A DNA stretch of 64,000 nt from Cerasicoccus maritimus (GCA_031296935.1 JAVDPD010000005.1:124001-188000), one strand, 5' to 3'. Counted from the stretch's first letter, positions 55,216 to 64,000 are shown. Notes: generated from the sequence alone by a model not told the origin. Made by a program: numbers and translations.

Positions 55216-58200
55216 ATCTGTTTTGGTTCCTGTCGTTTCAGGAATGTCAAAATTTCGCGCATTCTGGTTGTGGCGCCCTTGGCGGTCAAGCGGGGAAAAC
55301 GCTTGCCGACCATTAGAAAGTCTGGGCCGCCGCTGTTGGCGCGTTTGCATTTTAGTTTGTTTCCATCGCTTTCGACCGAGGAAATGCCGCAACGTTCAGC
55401 GCAAACGCGAATTTCCGTCAATAAAAGCAAGGTTGCGACCTCTTCTGGCGGTTTGCCAAAGCGATCTTTCAGCTCGTCGCCAATCTCGCGAACGGCTTTC
55501 TGGCTGGAGGCGAGGGCGAGGCGGCGGTAAAAATCGATCCTCAGGCGGGCTTCGTGCAGGTAGTTTTCGGGCAGGAAGGCCTCGACTTTGGGCACCGCAT
55601 CCTTGTCGCGGTCGACTTTTTTCAACGCGTCGTAGCCGATTTTGACCTCCGTTTCGCCGGTTTCGCCGAGATAACGGCCAACCAAGACGAAATCCAGTTT
55701 CACATTGGCGCGGATGACGGCGGCATGGTCGTCGCCCTTGAGGCGGGCAATGCTCTGGCGCAAGAGCTGGCAGTAGAGGTCGAAGCCGACGTTGGCGATG
55801 TGGCCGTGCTGCTTGAGGCCGATCAAATTGCCCGCGCCGCGGAGCTCCAGGTCGCGCATGGCGATGCGGAATCCGGCACCGAGCTGGTTAAACTGCCGGA
55901 TCGCACCCAGGCGTTTGCGGGCGAGATCGAGCAGGCGGCTGTGGCGGTGGAGCAGCAGGTAGCAATACGCCTGCCGGTTGAAGCGGCCGACGCGCCCACG
56001 TAGCTGGTAAAGTTGGCTCAAGCCGAAGCGGTCGGCACCTTCGATAATGATCGTATTGCAGTTCGGGATATCGAGGCCGTTTTCAATAATCGTCGTGCAG
56101 ACGAGCACATCGTAGCGCCCGCCAACAAACTCGGTCATCACTTTTTCCAAGCCACGTTCGGACATCTGCCCGTGGCCGACGCCAATGCTCAGCTTGGGCA
56201 ACATCTTGCGCAGATGGTTGGCGACGGTCTCGATGGTCTGCACCTGATTGTGCAGATAGAAAACCTGCCCGCCGCGTTCGATCTCGCGCTCGATGGCGGT
56301 TCTGACGAGCTGCGGGTCGTAGCTTTTGACAAGGGTTTCGATCGGCCGACGGTCACGGGGGGCGGTCTCGATCACGCTCAAATCACGGGCGCCCACCAGC
56401 GCAAAATACAGGGTGCGGGGGATCGGTGTGGCGCTCATTGTCAGCACATCGACGCTGCGCTTGAGCTGCTTGAGCGACTCCTTTTGCCGCACACCAAACC
56501 GGTGCTCTTCGTCGATAATCAGCAGGCCGAGGTCCTTGTATTTCACGTCCTTACCGAGCAGGGCGTGGGTGCCGATGATCATGTCGATCTTGCCTTCCTT
56601 GAGCTGCTTGAGAATCTCGCGCTTTTGCTGCGGCGTGCGAAAACGTGACAGCATTTCGATGGTCACGGGGTAGTTTGCAAAGCGGTCGCGGAAGGTCTGG
56701 AAATGCTGCTGGCAAAGCACCGTCGTCGGAATGAGCATCGCGACTTGCTTGCCCTCGAGCGCCATCTTGAAGGCGGTGCGGATGGCCACCTCGGTCTTGC
56801 CGAAACCGACGTCACCGCAGACGAGTCGGTCCATCGGCAGCGCGCGCTCAAGGTCGCGCTTGGCGTCCTCGATAGCCTGCTTTTGGTCGACGGTTTCCTC
56901 GTGGATAAACGAGTCTTCGAAATCGCGCAGCCAGGGGTGGTCGGGGGAGCAGGCGTGGCCGGGGTTGGTTTCGCGCTCGGCCTGAAGGCGGAGCAGCTCG
57001 CCGGCGAAGTCCAGTGTGGCGCGTTCGGCGGCGGCGCGGGCTTTCGACCACTGGTTGCTGCCGAGTTTGCCGAGCTTGGGCGTCATTTTGGTCAGGCCGA
57101 CGTAGCGGCTGAGCAAATGACTCTCGTGCAGGCGCAGGTGGACGGTGACGCCCTCGTCGAACTCCAGCGAGATGACTTCTTCCTCGCGCCCGCCAACCTT
57201 CAGCTTTTGCAAACCGCGGAACAAGCACACGCCGTTCTGCAGGTGGACAAGGTAGTCGCCGTCGGCGAGCTCGGAGAAGTCGAGCGCCTGATCGACGGCC
57301 TGCCGGTGCGGCATCTTGCGCTGGCGGCGCCCCACACGGATGCGCTTGCGGCCAAAGAGCTCGGCCTCGGTCACAAATACCTCGCGCCGTTGGGGGGAGG
57401 TCAGGCGGAAACCCTCGCTCAGCGTGCCGATGGTGCACTCGGCCTCCAGCTTGCGGCCGGAGGGATCTTCCTCCAGCATTTCGCGGAGACGGCGTTCTTC
57501 GGCACTGGTTTTGAGGATGAAAATTGTGCGGTGGCCAGCCTCTTGCCAAGCGAGGATCTGCCGCAAGAAATCACGCCGCGAACGCTGCTCGGACTCGTGT
57601 CGAATGGCACCCATCTGGGTGGTCTCGGCAAAGGTCGCGTAGTGCTCCAGCGATTCGCTGAGGATTTCCTCTTTCTTTGGTTTTGGTCCGAGGAGGGGCG
57701 GCGAGATCTCAATTTCGCTCAGGACGATCCACTTGTCCGGCTTGCCCGCGCGGGCGTCCATCAGGTGCTTGAGGTTGCGCGAAGGGGGGGGGATGTTTTC
57801 CGGATATTGAAAAAACTCGGGCTCACTTTCGGCGAGCTCCGCCGGCTCGCGAATGAGCCAGGTGACGCGCTTGGGCAGGTAGTCGATCAGTGTGGCGGAC
57901 TGGGTAGTATCCACCTCGATCGCGGGGGAAAGGAAGGCTTCTTTGACTTTATCCGTCGAGCGTTGGCTTGTCGGGTCAAACTCATGGATCGACTCGATCT
58001 CGTCGCCAAAGAAATCAATGCGCAGGGGGGCGGTGGCGTTGAGCGGGTAGATGTCGATCAAGCCGCCACGGACGGCGAACTGGCCGGGGGTTTCGCAAAT
58101 GGCCTCGGAGTCGTAGCCAAGCTCGCCGTTGAGCTGATCCACGAGGCCTTGGAAATCAAGCTGCTCGCCGACTTTCAGGCGCACGGACACGGTGCTCAAC

Positions 58201-58592
58201 TTCTTCGGAGGGGGGAGGGGCTGCATCAACGCCGCGGGGTGAACGGCGAGGCAGACGAGCTCATCCGGCTTGGCTTCGACGAGCGCCGCCAGCGCGGCGA
58301 GGCGGTCGCAATGGAGCTCGAAGGCGCGGGCGTCGTCCTCCTCGACGTCGCCCAGACGCGGCAATGCTAGCACGCGCAGCTTGGCTTGGGGAAATTTGCG
58401 GCGATAGAAAAACTCGAGGTCCTCGGCCCAGGCTTCGAGCGTGCGCCCGACTTGGCCAACGAGAATCGCGATGCCGGTGGGGGCCTTGGGCTTGCTGGCC
58501 AAGGCTTCCACGCTGACCACTGGCACTGCCGGACCAGCCACCCCGTACAAAAGGCGGACATCGGCGTCGGTTGGCAGGACGACGGGTTTCAT
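55212..58592 (-). CDS. mfd: transcription-repair coupling factor Mfd
   Basis: The 1126-residue translocase removes RNA polymerase stalled at lesions and recruits UvrA. Its modules are the UvrB-like N-terminal part (QFAVRGGLIDIYPLNATAPL, LRIDFFGDEIESI), the RNA-polymerase-interacting domain (DYLVHLQNGVCLFRGLQKL), the SF2 helicase core (Walker A in CGDVGFGKTEVAIRTAF; DEEH in LIIDEEHRFGV; QLYQLRGRVGR) and the C-terminal TRCF domain. It lies 85 bases after rnc and overlaps the SurA-like gene. The double UvrA that it would recruit is also in this window. Confidence 0.96.
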   Translation of the reverse strand: MKPVVLPTDADVRLLYGVAGPAVPVVSVEALASKPKAPTGIAILVGQVGRTLEAWAEDLEFFYRRKFPQAKLRVLALPRLGDVEEDDARAFELHCDRLAALAALVEAKPDELVCLAVHPAALMQPLPPPKKLSTVSVRLKVGEQLDFQGLVDQLNGELGYDSEAICETPGQFAVRGGLIDIYPLNATAPLRIDFFGDEIESIHEFDPTSQRSTDKVKEAFLSPAIEVDTTQSATLIDYLPKRVTWLIREPAELAESEPEFFQYPENIPPPSRNLKHLMDARAGKPDKWIVLSEIEISPPLLGPKPKKEEILSESLEHYATFAETTQMGAIRHESEQRSRRDFLRQILAWQEAGHRTIFILKTSAEERRLREMLEEDPSGRKLEAECTIGTLSEGFRLTSPQRREVFVTEAELFGRKRIRVGRRQRKMPHRQAVDQALDFSELADGDYLVHLQNGVCLFRGLQKLKVGGREEEVISLEFDEGVTVHLRLHESHLLSRYVGLTKMTPKLGKLGSNQWSKARAAAERATLDFAGELLRLQAERETNPGHACSPDHPWLRDFEDSFIHEETVDQKQAIEDAKRDLERALPMDRLVCGDVGFGKTEVAIRTAFKMALEGKQVAMLIPTTVLCQQHFQTFRDRFANYPVTIEMLSRFRTPQQKREILKQLKEGKIDMIIGTHALLGKDVKYKDLGLLIIDEEHRFGVRQKESLKQLKRSVDVLTMSATPIPRTLYFALVGARDLSVIETAPRDRRPIETLVKSYDPQLVRTAIEREIERGGQVFYLHNQVQTIETVANHLRKMLPKLSIGVGHGQMSERGLEKVMTEFVGGRYDVLVCTTIIENGLDIPNCNTIIIEGADRFGLSQLYQLRGRVGRFNRQAYCYLLLHRHSRLLDLARKRLGAIRQFNQLGAGFRIAMRDLELRGAGNLIGLKQHGHIANVGFDLYCQLLRQSIARLKGDDHAAVIRANVKLDFVLVGRYLGETGETEVKIGYDALKKVDRDKDAVPKVEAFLPENYLHEARLRIDFYRRLALASSQKAVREIGDELKDRFGKPPEEVATLLLLTEIRVCAERCGISSVESDGNKLKCKRANSGGPDFLMVGKRFPRLTAKGATTRMREILTFLKRQEPKQI

Positions 58593-58677
58593 GGATTAAT
58601 TGGGTAGCAGTTCGGGGCGGGAAAACGCTCCAACAAAGAGGTTTTCCGGCGAAAGGCAATTTTAGCCCGCGAAATTC

Positions 58678-59361
58678 TTAAATCCCTAGCTGCTTGATCG
58701 CGCTGCGGGCGGCGACTTCTTCAGCTTCTTTTTTGCTCGCACCCTGGCCGGAGCCTTGGACTTCACCAGCAACGGCGACTTCGGCGGTGAACTCGCGGGC
58801 GTGGCCAGGGCCAGTTTCGTTGACGATTGTGTAGATCGGCTGTTCCTGGCCTTGGGCCTGCGTCCATTCCTGGAGTCGGCCTTTGGGGTTGTCGTGCGCG
58901 AGGCGTTTTTCGAGGCGGGTGGGGAGGTCACCGTAGAGCCCTTGCAGGCAGGTGCGCGTGGTCGGGAAATCGCTGTCTAGATAGACGGCGCCGATGAGCG
59001 CTTCAAACGCGTCTTCTAGCGCGGCGTCGCGGAGGTGACCATCCATCGAGCGTTCGGCCTCGCTCATGCGGAGGAGGGGGGGGAGGTCCAGCTCGCGGGC
59101 CAGCTGCGCCAGGAAGTCGCCTTTGGCCAAGATCGACTTGGCGCGGGCCAAGTGGCCCTCGCGCTCGTCGGGATAGGCTTGATACAGCGCCTCCGCCAGG
59201 AAGACACCGAGCACCGAATCGCCCAGAAACTCAAGGCGCTGGTTGTCAATGGCTTCCGGCTCATCTTGCAGGCGCGACGAATGCGTCAACGCCTGTGTAA
59301 GCAAGGCGGGGTCGCGGAATTGATGACCGATGCGCTGCTCCAGCGGACTGATCTCTGCCAT
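58678..59361 (-). CDS. rnc: ribonuclease III
   Basis: The 227-residue enzyme cleaves double-stranded RNA in rRNA maturation and decay. The catalytic signature NQRLEFLGDSVLGVFLAE is present, with the second acidic site in DAFEALIGAVYLD, and the C-terminal dsRNA-binding domain ends GASKKEAEEVAARSAIKQL. Length is normal. The gene lies 12 bases behind lexA and 85 bases before mfd on the same strand. Confidence 0.96.
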   Translation of the reverse strand: MAEISPLEQRIGHQFRDPALLTQALTHSSRLQDEPEAIDNQRLEFLGDSVLGVFLAEALYQAYPDEREGHLARAKSILAKGDFLAQLARELDLPPLLRMSEAERSMDGHLRDAALEDAFEALIGAVYLDSDFPTTRTCLQGLYGDLPTRLEKRLAHDNPKGRLQEWTQAQGQEQPIYTIVNETGPGHAREFTAEVAVAGEVQGSGQGASKKEAEEVAARSAIKQLGI

Positions 59362-59373
59362 CAGCGCGGTGTG

Positions 59374-60006
59374 CTAGAGGCTGCGAACGACAGCCTTGGC
59401 GATGCCCTGGATGACCAACTCGGCAACGGGATGCAGCTCCGGGTAGTCGACGTTTTCCGCCTTCAGGTAGGGGGCGCGACCAGTGGACTGCACGAAGCGC
59501 TTGAGCGTGGTTTCGTTGTCAATCAGGGCAGCCACGATGTCACCATCCTTTGGCAGACCGGGCTCGAGGACGACCACGTCGCCATCGAAAATACCGGCGT
59601 CGATCATGCTTTCGCCACGGACTTTGAGTGCGAAGGCACGCTTGTTGCGGCGGACGCCGGCGGTGGAAATATCGAGCTGAAGGCGACCGATTTCACCGGC
59701 GGACTCCACACCTTCCGGGTAGCCGGCGGCGATGGTGCCAAAAATCGGAATGTCCACTACGTCCTTGGCGAAAACGGGCTTGTTGGTGCCGTCGTCATAG
59801 GTGACGCGGAAGGTGCGAGCCTGGCCGGGAGCGCGGCTGATGTAGCCCTTGCGCTCAAGGGCGCGGAGGTGCCCCATTACGGCGTTGGTGCTCTTGAAGC
59901 CAAAGTGTTCCTGGATTTCGCGGATGCTGGGCCAATAGCTCTGCTCGCGGAATTGTTGTTGAATAAAACCGAGAATTTCGTGCTGACGGGTGGTAAGTTT
60001 TTTCAT
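59374..60006 (-). CDS. lexA: LexA SOS repressor
   Basis: The 210-residue protein has an N-terminal winged helix (RQHEILGFIQQQF, PSIREIQEHFGFKSTNAVMGH) and a C-terminal serine peptidase domain. The self-cleavage Ala-Gly is in IFGTIAAGYPEG, the catalytic Ser in VRGESMIDAGI and the Lys in DNETTLKRFV. The ATG at 60006 has AGGA 7 bases upstream; a TTG at 60027 is weaker. It represses DNA-damage genes until RecA triggers cleavage, by family. It is the first gene of the lexA-rnc-mfd-SurA-like series. I could not identify a convincing LexA box upstream. Confidence 0.95.
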   Translation of the reverse strand: MKKLTTRQHEILGFIQQQFREQSYWPSIREIQEHFGFKSTNAVMGHLRALERKGYISRAPGQARTFRVTYDDGTNKPVFAKDVVDIPIFGTIAAGYPEGVESAGEIGRLQLDISTAGVRRNKRAFALKVRGESMIDAGIFDGDVVVLEPGLPKDGDIVAALIDNETTLKRFVQSTGRAPYLKAENVDYPELHPVAELVIQGIAKAVVRSL

Positions 60007-60073
60007 GGTGGTTCCTGTGTTGTGCAAATGAGTATTAGATTAATGTTCACTGCGTCAAACTCTTTTTTGCACA

Positions 60074-60106
60074 AAAAAACGCAGCGTTGGCGAACCGGCT
60101 GCGTTT
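60074..60106 (-). terminator. intrinsic terminator on the minus strand upstream of lexA
   Basis: Read on the minus strand, AAACGCAGC pairs with GCTGCGTTT across a 12-base loop and a TTTTTTT run follows. It would end transcription coming from the PRC/BON-like gene and insulate lexA. Confidence 0.75.
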
Positions 60107-60125
60107 GTCGTAAATCGGTGGCTGG

Positions 60126-60312
60126 CTAGAGCGTTTTTCATTTAGCTTGGCCTAATCTGGCCCCAAGCGTGTAACCGAGCACTTTTCCACGCCAGCGGCG
60201 TTGGTATTTCGGTCACAGGCTTCCAGCCTACCGCGCTCAAGCCGCCTTGCTGAACACGAAAAAACTACTGCGGCCTGTGATCAGCCAAGCTAAATGTAAA
60301 AAGATGCTCTAG
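60126..60312. mobile_element. 187-bp inverted-repeat element (MITE-like)
   Basis: The ends CTAGAGC and GCTCTAG are inverse to each other, and the arms continue inward for about 28 bases (TTTTT, CATTTAGCTTGGC blocks) with small gaps. The inside contains further short palindromes such as the GGCTTCCAGCC block. TA lies outside GAGC at both ends, which would fit a TA target duplication. The right end supplies the TAG stop codon of the neighbouring gene (60309-60311). Confidence 0.65.
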
Positions 60313-60857
60313 CTGCGCGCTTCTGCGGGTTTGATTGTGATGTTCGGCACGATTTCGAACTCGCAGAGCTCGGAGGTCACGTCGAGTAAGCGCTCAAGGC
60401 CGTAGGTGTTCGGTAAGTCGCCAACGAGGTAGAGTTTGTTGTCCTTTACGTCATAGGCCAAGTTGGAGATGTCACTGAGTAACTTTGTGTCCTCGTGGCT
60501 TTGCATGATGAGCACCATTGTCATCGAGCGGACTTCGAAGGCGGCGTTCATGGCCTCGTCGGTTTCACTCTTTGGGGTGCTGACAGGATGGAGAATGTAG
60601 GCATCGCCTACCCGTTGCAGGGAGCTGGCAAGGAGGGCTCTTTGAGTGCCGTCATTGAGCTTAATCATCACCGAGGGAGCAACGTTGGCCTCGGTTTTGA
60701 GCGGTTCGATGATGGCACCGACCACTTGGCCTTGTTCATTTTTGATGGGTAGATGTTCGTTGGTGTCAGCTTGGGCGGTTGTAGAAAAAGTGCTAATGGC
60801 CAGAATTGCCATCAAGTAGCGACTGCATGAAAGTAAGTGGGAAAATGTGCCATTCAT
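60309..60857 (-). CDS. exported protein with PRC-barrel-like and BON-like parts
   Basis: The 182-residue product has a signal peptide (LMAILAISTFSTTAQA). Residues about 37-90 resemble a PRC-barrel (LPIKNEQGQVVGAIIEPL, VMIKLNDGTQRALLASSLQ). Residues about 118-178 have the strand-helix-strand order of a BON domain (ISNLAYDVKDNKLYLVGDLP, LERLLDVTSELCEFEIV). Both calls are by eye. Its TAG stop lies within the terminal repeat of the 187-bp element, so the original C-terminus may have been replaced. It is divergent from purU. Confidence 0.6.
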   Translation of the reverse strand: MNGTFSHLLSCSRYLMAILAISTFSTTAQADTNEHLPIKNEQGQVVGAIIEPLKTEANVAPSVMIKLNDGTQRALLASSLQRVGDAYILHPVSTPKSETDEAMNAAFEVRSMTMVLIMQSHEDTKLLSDISNLAYDVKDNKLYLVGDLPNTYGLERLLDVTSELCEFEIVPNITIKPAEARS

Positions 60858-61171
60858 AACGGGTAGTTTGTTATGTTGTAAATTTAATCAAAAAAATTCC
60901 GACTCTGCATGGCTAAACTTAGTCCTTACAGATTCATACTTTCGGCACTGGGGTCCTTGCCTTATGACGAGGCAGGGGCAAATCCATCGCATATTGGCAA
61001 TAGGATTCTAGTCTGGCGTTTTCCTTTACGGGGATTTTACAAATCCCATGAGTTCTGAGTGTAATTTCCTATATCAAAGTCTGTTGCTTGGAATATCAAT
61101 TAGGCTTATGTTTGAACGAATAAAAAGTCTTTAAGCCCACGCCCAGATTGCTTTTATAGCTAGCTTGCATC
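60858..61171. other. 314-bp divergent promoter region
   Basis: The region separates the PRC/BON-like gene from purU. It is A+T-rich toward both genes. I see no small gene, operator or RNA structure. Confidence 0.5.
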
Positions 61172-62041
61172 ATGGCCAGCAGCACATCTGACAACCCAAT
61201 CACCGCCTTGCTTTTTGGCGCGGACAAACCCGGTATCGTCGCCAACGTCGCGAGCTGGATCTTTGCACGTGGCGGAAATATTCGACACGCCGACCAACAT
61301 CGGGACGACGAAGCGAGCGTCTTCTTTCAGCGTGTGGTCTGGATGCCGGCTGAGGGCAATGATGCCGAGGCCGAGGGCCAGGCGTTTGCCCAATACGCGC
61401 GGCAGGAGCTCGGCATGTCGTGCAATATCTCGCTGGGCAACGAATGTCAGCGCGTGGGCATCATGGTCTCGAAGATCGATCACTGCTTCCACGACATTGC
61501 GCTGCGTTTTCGTTCGGGCGAATTTCCGGGGCAAGCAGTCGTTGTGGTGTCGAATCACGAGGAGCTGGCTGACGCCGCCGCGTCTTACGGCCTGCCGTTT
61601 CACCATGTGCCCGTGACCAAGGCTAACAAGGCCGAGGCCGAGGCCGAGCAAATTCGCATTATGCAGGAAGCGGGCGTGGAGCTCGTCGTGATGGCGCGCT
61701 ACATGCAAGTGCTCTCGCAGAGTTTCCTGGCGAACATCGGCTGCCCGGTCATCAACATCCACCACAGCTTTTTGCCGGCCTTTGCGGGCGGGCGTCCCTA
61801 CCACCAAGCCTACGAGCGCGGCGTGAAACTGATCGGCGCTACGGCGCACTTTGCCACAGCCGACCTCGACGAAGGCCCGATCATTGCGCAGGACGTGGCC
61901 CGCGTGACGCATCGCAACGGCCCGAAGGATCTCATTCGCCGCGGCAAGGACTTGGAAAAGGCGGTTTTCGCCCAGGCCATCCGCTGGCAGCTCGAGCACC
62001 GCATCCTCGTTTATAATAACAAGACCGTGGTGTTCGACTAA
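61172..62041 (+). CDS. purU: formyltetrahydrofolate deformylase
   Basis: The 289-residue enzyme hydrolyses 10-formyl-THF to formate and THF. It has an N-terminal ACT domain (ALLFGADKPGIVANVASWIF) that senses metabolites in relatives, followed by a formyltransferase-type catalytic domain: GIMVSKIDHCFHDIALRF, INIHHSFLPAFAGGRPY with the catalytic Asn and His, and ATADLDEGPIIAQDV with the catalytic Asp. It balances one-carbon pools, which fits an organism that also makes formate by PflB. It is convergent with the rhamnosidase gene. Confidence 0.95.
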   Translation: MASSTSDNPITALLFGADKPGIVANVASWIFARGGNIRHADQHRDDEASVFFQRVVWMPAEGNDAEAEGQAFAQYARQELGMSCNISLGNECQRVGIMVSKIDHCFHDIALRFRSGEFPGQAVVVVSNHEELADAAASYGLPFHHVPVTKANKAEAEAEQIRIMQEAGVELVVMARYMQVLSQSFLANIGCPVINIHHSFLPAFAGGRPYHQAYERGVKLIGATAHFATADLDEGPIIAQDVARVTHRNGPKDLIRRGKDLEKAVFAQAIRWQLEHRILVYNNKTVVFD

Positions 62042-62059
62042 GCGCTGAATTTGCGCTTA
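62039..62059. terminator. short hairpin between convergent purU and rhamnosidase genes
   Basis: TAAGCGC (62039-62045) pairs perfectly with GCGCTTA (62053-62059) across a 7-base loop and includes both genes' stop codons. It has no T run of note, so termination strength is uncertain. Confidence 0.4.
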
Positions 62060-64000
62060 ACCGAATTGACACTGGAAGACGTAGCTGCCGGCGCCCACGG
62101 TTAGCATCCGGTAGCCCGGCTCATCGGATTCCGTGGTTGGGACGGCGGTATCGCCTTTGGTGACGCTGCTGGCGTCTGTTGTCGGCAAGTGGATTTCCGC
62201 CGTGGCGTTGCCCGGGATTTCGACTTCGAGCGTGAACGTATCGCCGTCAAGTTGCCAGTCGCTGCGGATGACGCCGCGCACGCATTCGTGAGTCGCGCCA
62301 GCCGAGGTCAGCCCGCCGCCTACGCGCGGGCGAATGCGGATCTTGGCAAAGGCTGGCTCGAGCAGATCGATGCCCGCCATGTCGGAGAAGAGCCATTCGC
62401 AGACGGCGCCGTAGGCATAGTGCGCGTAGCTGTTCATGTTGGGGTCGCCGGGGCCATCCTTGTCGTGGTAGCCGTTCCAGCGTTCCCAGATCGACGTGGC
62501 GCCGTGGGCGATCTCGTAGCCCCAGCTCGGGTAGTCCTGCTTGAGCAATAGCTCGTAGCAAAGCTCGGTTTGGCCGAAGCGCGACAGCACCGGTAGCAGG
62601 TAGGGGAGGCCGACAAAGCCCGTCGTTAAGTGCGTGTCGTGTGCGCGGATGTTGGCCACGAGGTGCTTGACGGCGGCTGGGCGTTGGTCTTCCTCAAGCA
62701 AGTCAAATTGGAGCGCGAGCAGGTAGCCGGTCTGTGATTCGATGGCTTTGGAGCGGCCTATAATGCGGCCATCGGTGGTGCGGAATTCGCGTTGGAAATC
62801 AGCGCGTATTGCCTCCCATTCCTTGGAGAACGTTTCGGCTTCCTCCGCTTTGCCGAGCACGTAGGCGGCAATGCAGCAACAGCGCACGCTCTCGGCGTAA
62901 AAAGCGGTGCGGATGATTTCGCCAGCGGTGTCGGAGTTGACGTTTAGCCAGTCACCGAAGAGCGTGGGGGTGTCAACCGTTTCGCCATTCGGCAGCTTAT
63001 CCAAGGGATAGCCGTAGCGGATCTTCGTGCCCGGCGCGGTGGTGCGGCGGTAGAAGTCGACGTAGCGCGTCATCATTCCGTAGTGCTTTTCGAGCACGCG
63101 TTGGTCACCGTAGCACTTGTAAATGGTCGTGGGGCAAATGGTGGTCGCGTCGCCCCAAGCGGCCTCAGCGGTGCCGCCGTTCGGCGAAGGGATCAGCTTT
63201 TTGCCTTCGGCACGGCAGCCGGTGGGGGCGACCATTGGCGCGCGGCCATCGGGCTCGCAGGCGTCCTCCAGATCTTGGAGCCACTTGTCGAAAAACGCCG
63301 CCACATCGTGGAAGGCAATCGCGGTGCGCAGGTAGGCTTGGGCATCACCCGTCCAGCCGAGGCGCTCGTCGCGCTGTGGGCAGTCGGTTGGGGCTTCGAG
63401 GTAGTTCGAGCGCTGGGTCCACACGGCGTTGCTGGCGAGCTTTTCCAGCATGGGGTTGCTGCAACGGAGTTTGCCCGCCTCGGGGCAAAAGCTGCCCACG
63501 AAAACGCCGGTGATGACGTCTTCCGGCGGTTCGCCGGGGAAGCCGCTGAGCTCGACGTATTGGAAACCGTGGAAGGTAAACTTCGGCGTCCAGGTAACTT
63601 CACCGTCGTCGGCAGCGATGTAGGTATCGGTCGCGAGCGCGGTGCGCAGGTTGTCGACGTAGATTTCCTTGTCTGGCGTGAGGACTTCCGCGAAGCGCAG
63701 ACGAATGACCGTGCCGCCCGGGATGTCGGCTTTCAGGCGGACGTAGCCGGAGAAATTTTGGCCGAGGTCAAAGATCCATTTACCCGGGCTTTGCTGCCAG
63801 CGTTTCACGGGCTGGAACTCGTATTGCTCGGTGACGGGCACACCGCGATGGTGCTCGATTAATTCATCTGCGACGTCTTTGGCGCGGACGGGGTAGGTGC
63901 GCTTGATGGTTTGAAAACCGGGTTGGCTCCAGCCCTTGAGCTGTAAATTGGCGTCGTAGGTTTCGCCGTTGAGCATACTGGCCGCAAGGATTGGGCCGGG
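62057..64000 (-). CDS. alpha-L-rhamnosidase, GH78 family (5' truncated by window edge)
   Basis: The frame is open to the right edge, so the N-terminus is missing; about 647 residues are visible. The first residues (GPILAASMLNGETYDA) match the end of the N-terminal carbohydrate-binding domains of GH78. The middle domain has IFDLGQNFSGYVRLK. The (alpha/alpha)6 catalytic domain has the acid motif in PTDCPQRDERLGWTGDAQAY, with the general acid and neighbouring acidic residues, and SIWERWNGYHD. The C-terminal beta domain follows. It releases L-rhamnose from plant or algal glycans. Polysaccharide breakdown is usual in marine Opitutia. Confidence 0.93.
   Translation of the reverse strand, partial: PGPILAASMLNGETYDANLQLKGWSQPGFQTIKRTYPVRAKDVADELIEHHRGVPVTEQYEFQPVKRWQQSPGKWIFDLGQNFSGYVRLKADIPGGTVIRLRFAEVLTPDKEIYVDNLRTALATDTYIAADDGEVTWTPKFTFHGFQYVELSGFPGEPPEDVITGVFVGSFCPEAGKLRCSNPMLEKLASNAVWTQRSNYLEAPTDCPQRDERLGWTGDAQAYLRTAIAFHDVAAFFDKWLQDLEDACEPDGRAPMVAPTGCRAEGKKLIPSPNGGTAEAAWGDATTICPTTIYKCYGDQRVLEKHYGMMTRYVDFYRRTTAPGTKIRYGYPLDKLPNGETVDTPTLFGDWLNVNSDTAGEIIRTAFYAESVRCCCIAAYVLGKAEEAETFSKEWEAIRADFQREFRTTDGRIIGRSKAIESQTGYLLALQFDLLEEDQRPAAVKHLVANIRAHDTHLTTGFVGLPYLLPVLSRFGQTELCYELLLKQDYPSWGYEIAHGATSIWERWNGYHDKDGPGDPNMNSYAHYAYGAVCEWLFSDMAGIDLLEPAFAKIRIRPRVGGGLTSAGATHECVRGVIRSDWQLDGDTFTLEVEIPGNATAEIHLPTTDASSVTKGDTAVPTTESDEPGYRMLTVGAGSYVFQCQFG

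Noticed and set aside
60007..60073. Possible LexA operator before lexA (TGTGCAAA/TTTGCACA inverted pair; a lone TGTTC)
   Set aside because: Spacing of the inverted pair (36 bases) is too wide for a LexA dimer and the TGTTC lacks its GAACA partner; part of the pair belongs to the terminator's T run.

Overview
The window looks like a chromosomal segment of a Verrucomicrobiota bacterium, probably class Opitutia (Puniceicoccales-like). The lineage call is inference. It rests on an orphan Verru_Chthon cassette A prepilin-like giant, a PEP-CTERM sorting signal, a Chlamydia-style GreA with a long N-terminal extension, a tandem double-length UvrA, an McsA-McsB-ClpC locus, and few clear Shine-Dalgarno sites. 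No rRNA, tRNA, CRISPR array or complete transposase gene was recognised. || Layout. 1-2.7 kb: end of an FG-GAP-type protein, a convergent PhoX-family Tat protein and a deoxyribosyltransferase-like protein. 2.9-5.4 kb: a small membrane ORF, then rplY, pth, rpsF and ssb. 5.4-6.7 kb: AT-rich accessory patch with degenerate tandem repeats and an ankyrin/DUF4375-like gene. 6.8-11.5 kb: leftward fermentation cluster pflB-pflA-OFA transporter with an FNR-like box and a nested REP-like element. 11.8-17.8 kb: one glycine-rich repeat protein of about 2000 residues ending in PEP-CTERM. 18.2-21.5 kb: SH3-like secreted protein and pseudouridine synthase, divergent from a rhodanese/MauE-like/DUF1573 operon. 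21.4-27.7 kb: fused double UvrA and a TetR regulator. 27.8-31.0 kb: EF-hand membrane protein and a hyperacidic protein. 31.2-38.9 kb: pyrD, PPK2, an RsmB-like methyltransferase, extended GreA and an ArsR-methyltransferase fusion. 39.3-49.2 kb: EcsC protein, then a segment bounded by two inverted copies of a 161-bp MITE. That segment holds two Roadblock/LC7-like proteins with a PurQ-like protein lacking its nucleophilic cysteine, several secreted unknowns and the Verru_Chthon A protein. 49.2-54.0 kb: FabZ-like dehydratase and mcsA-mcsB-clpC. 54.1-60.0 kb: leftward lexA-rnc-mfd-SurA-like series. 60.1-64.0 kb: a MITE-like element, a PRC/BON-like secreted protein, purU and a partial GH78 rhamnosidase. 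|| How the genes work together. Three multi-gene units are coherent: pyruvate cleavage to acetyl-CoA and formate with a likely organic-anion transporter; arginine-phosphorylation-directed proteolysis (McsA/McsB/ClpC); and a repair set (LexA, Mfd, with the double UvrA elsewhere in the window). The strongest candidate for an undescribed system is the three-gene set at 40378-42199. There an otherwise well-preserved PurQ fold has Gly in place of catalytic Cys86, carries an extra C-terminal domain and sits behind two Roadblock/LC7-like genes. A scaffold or sensor role rather than purine synthesis is inferred, not shown.
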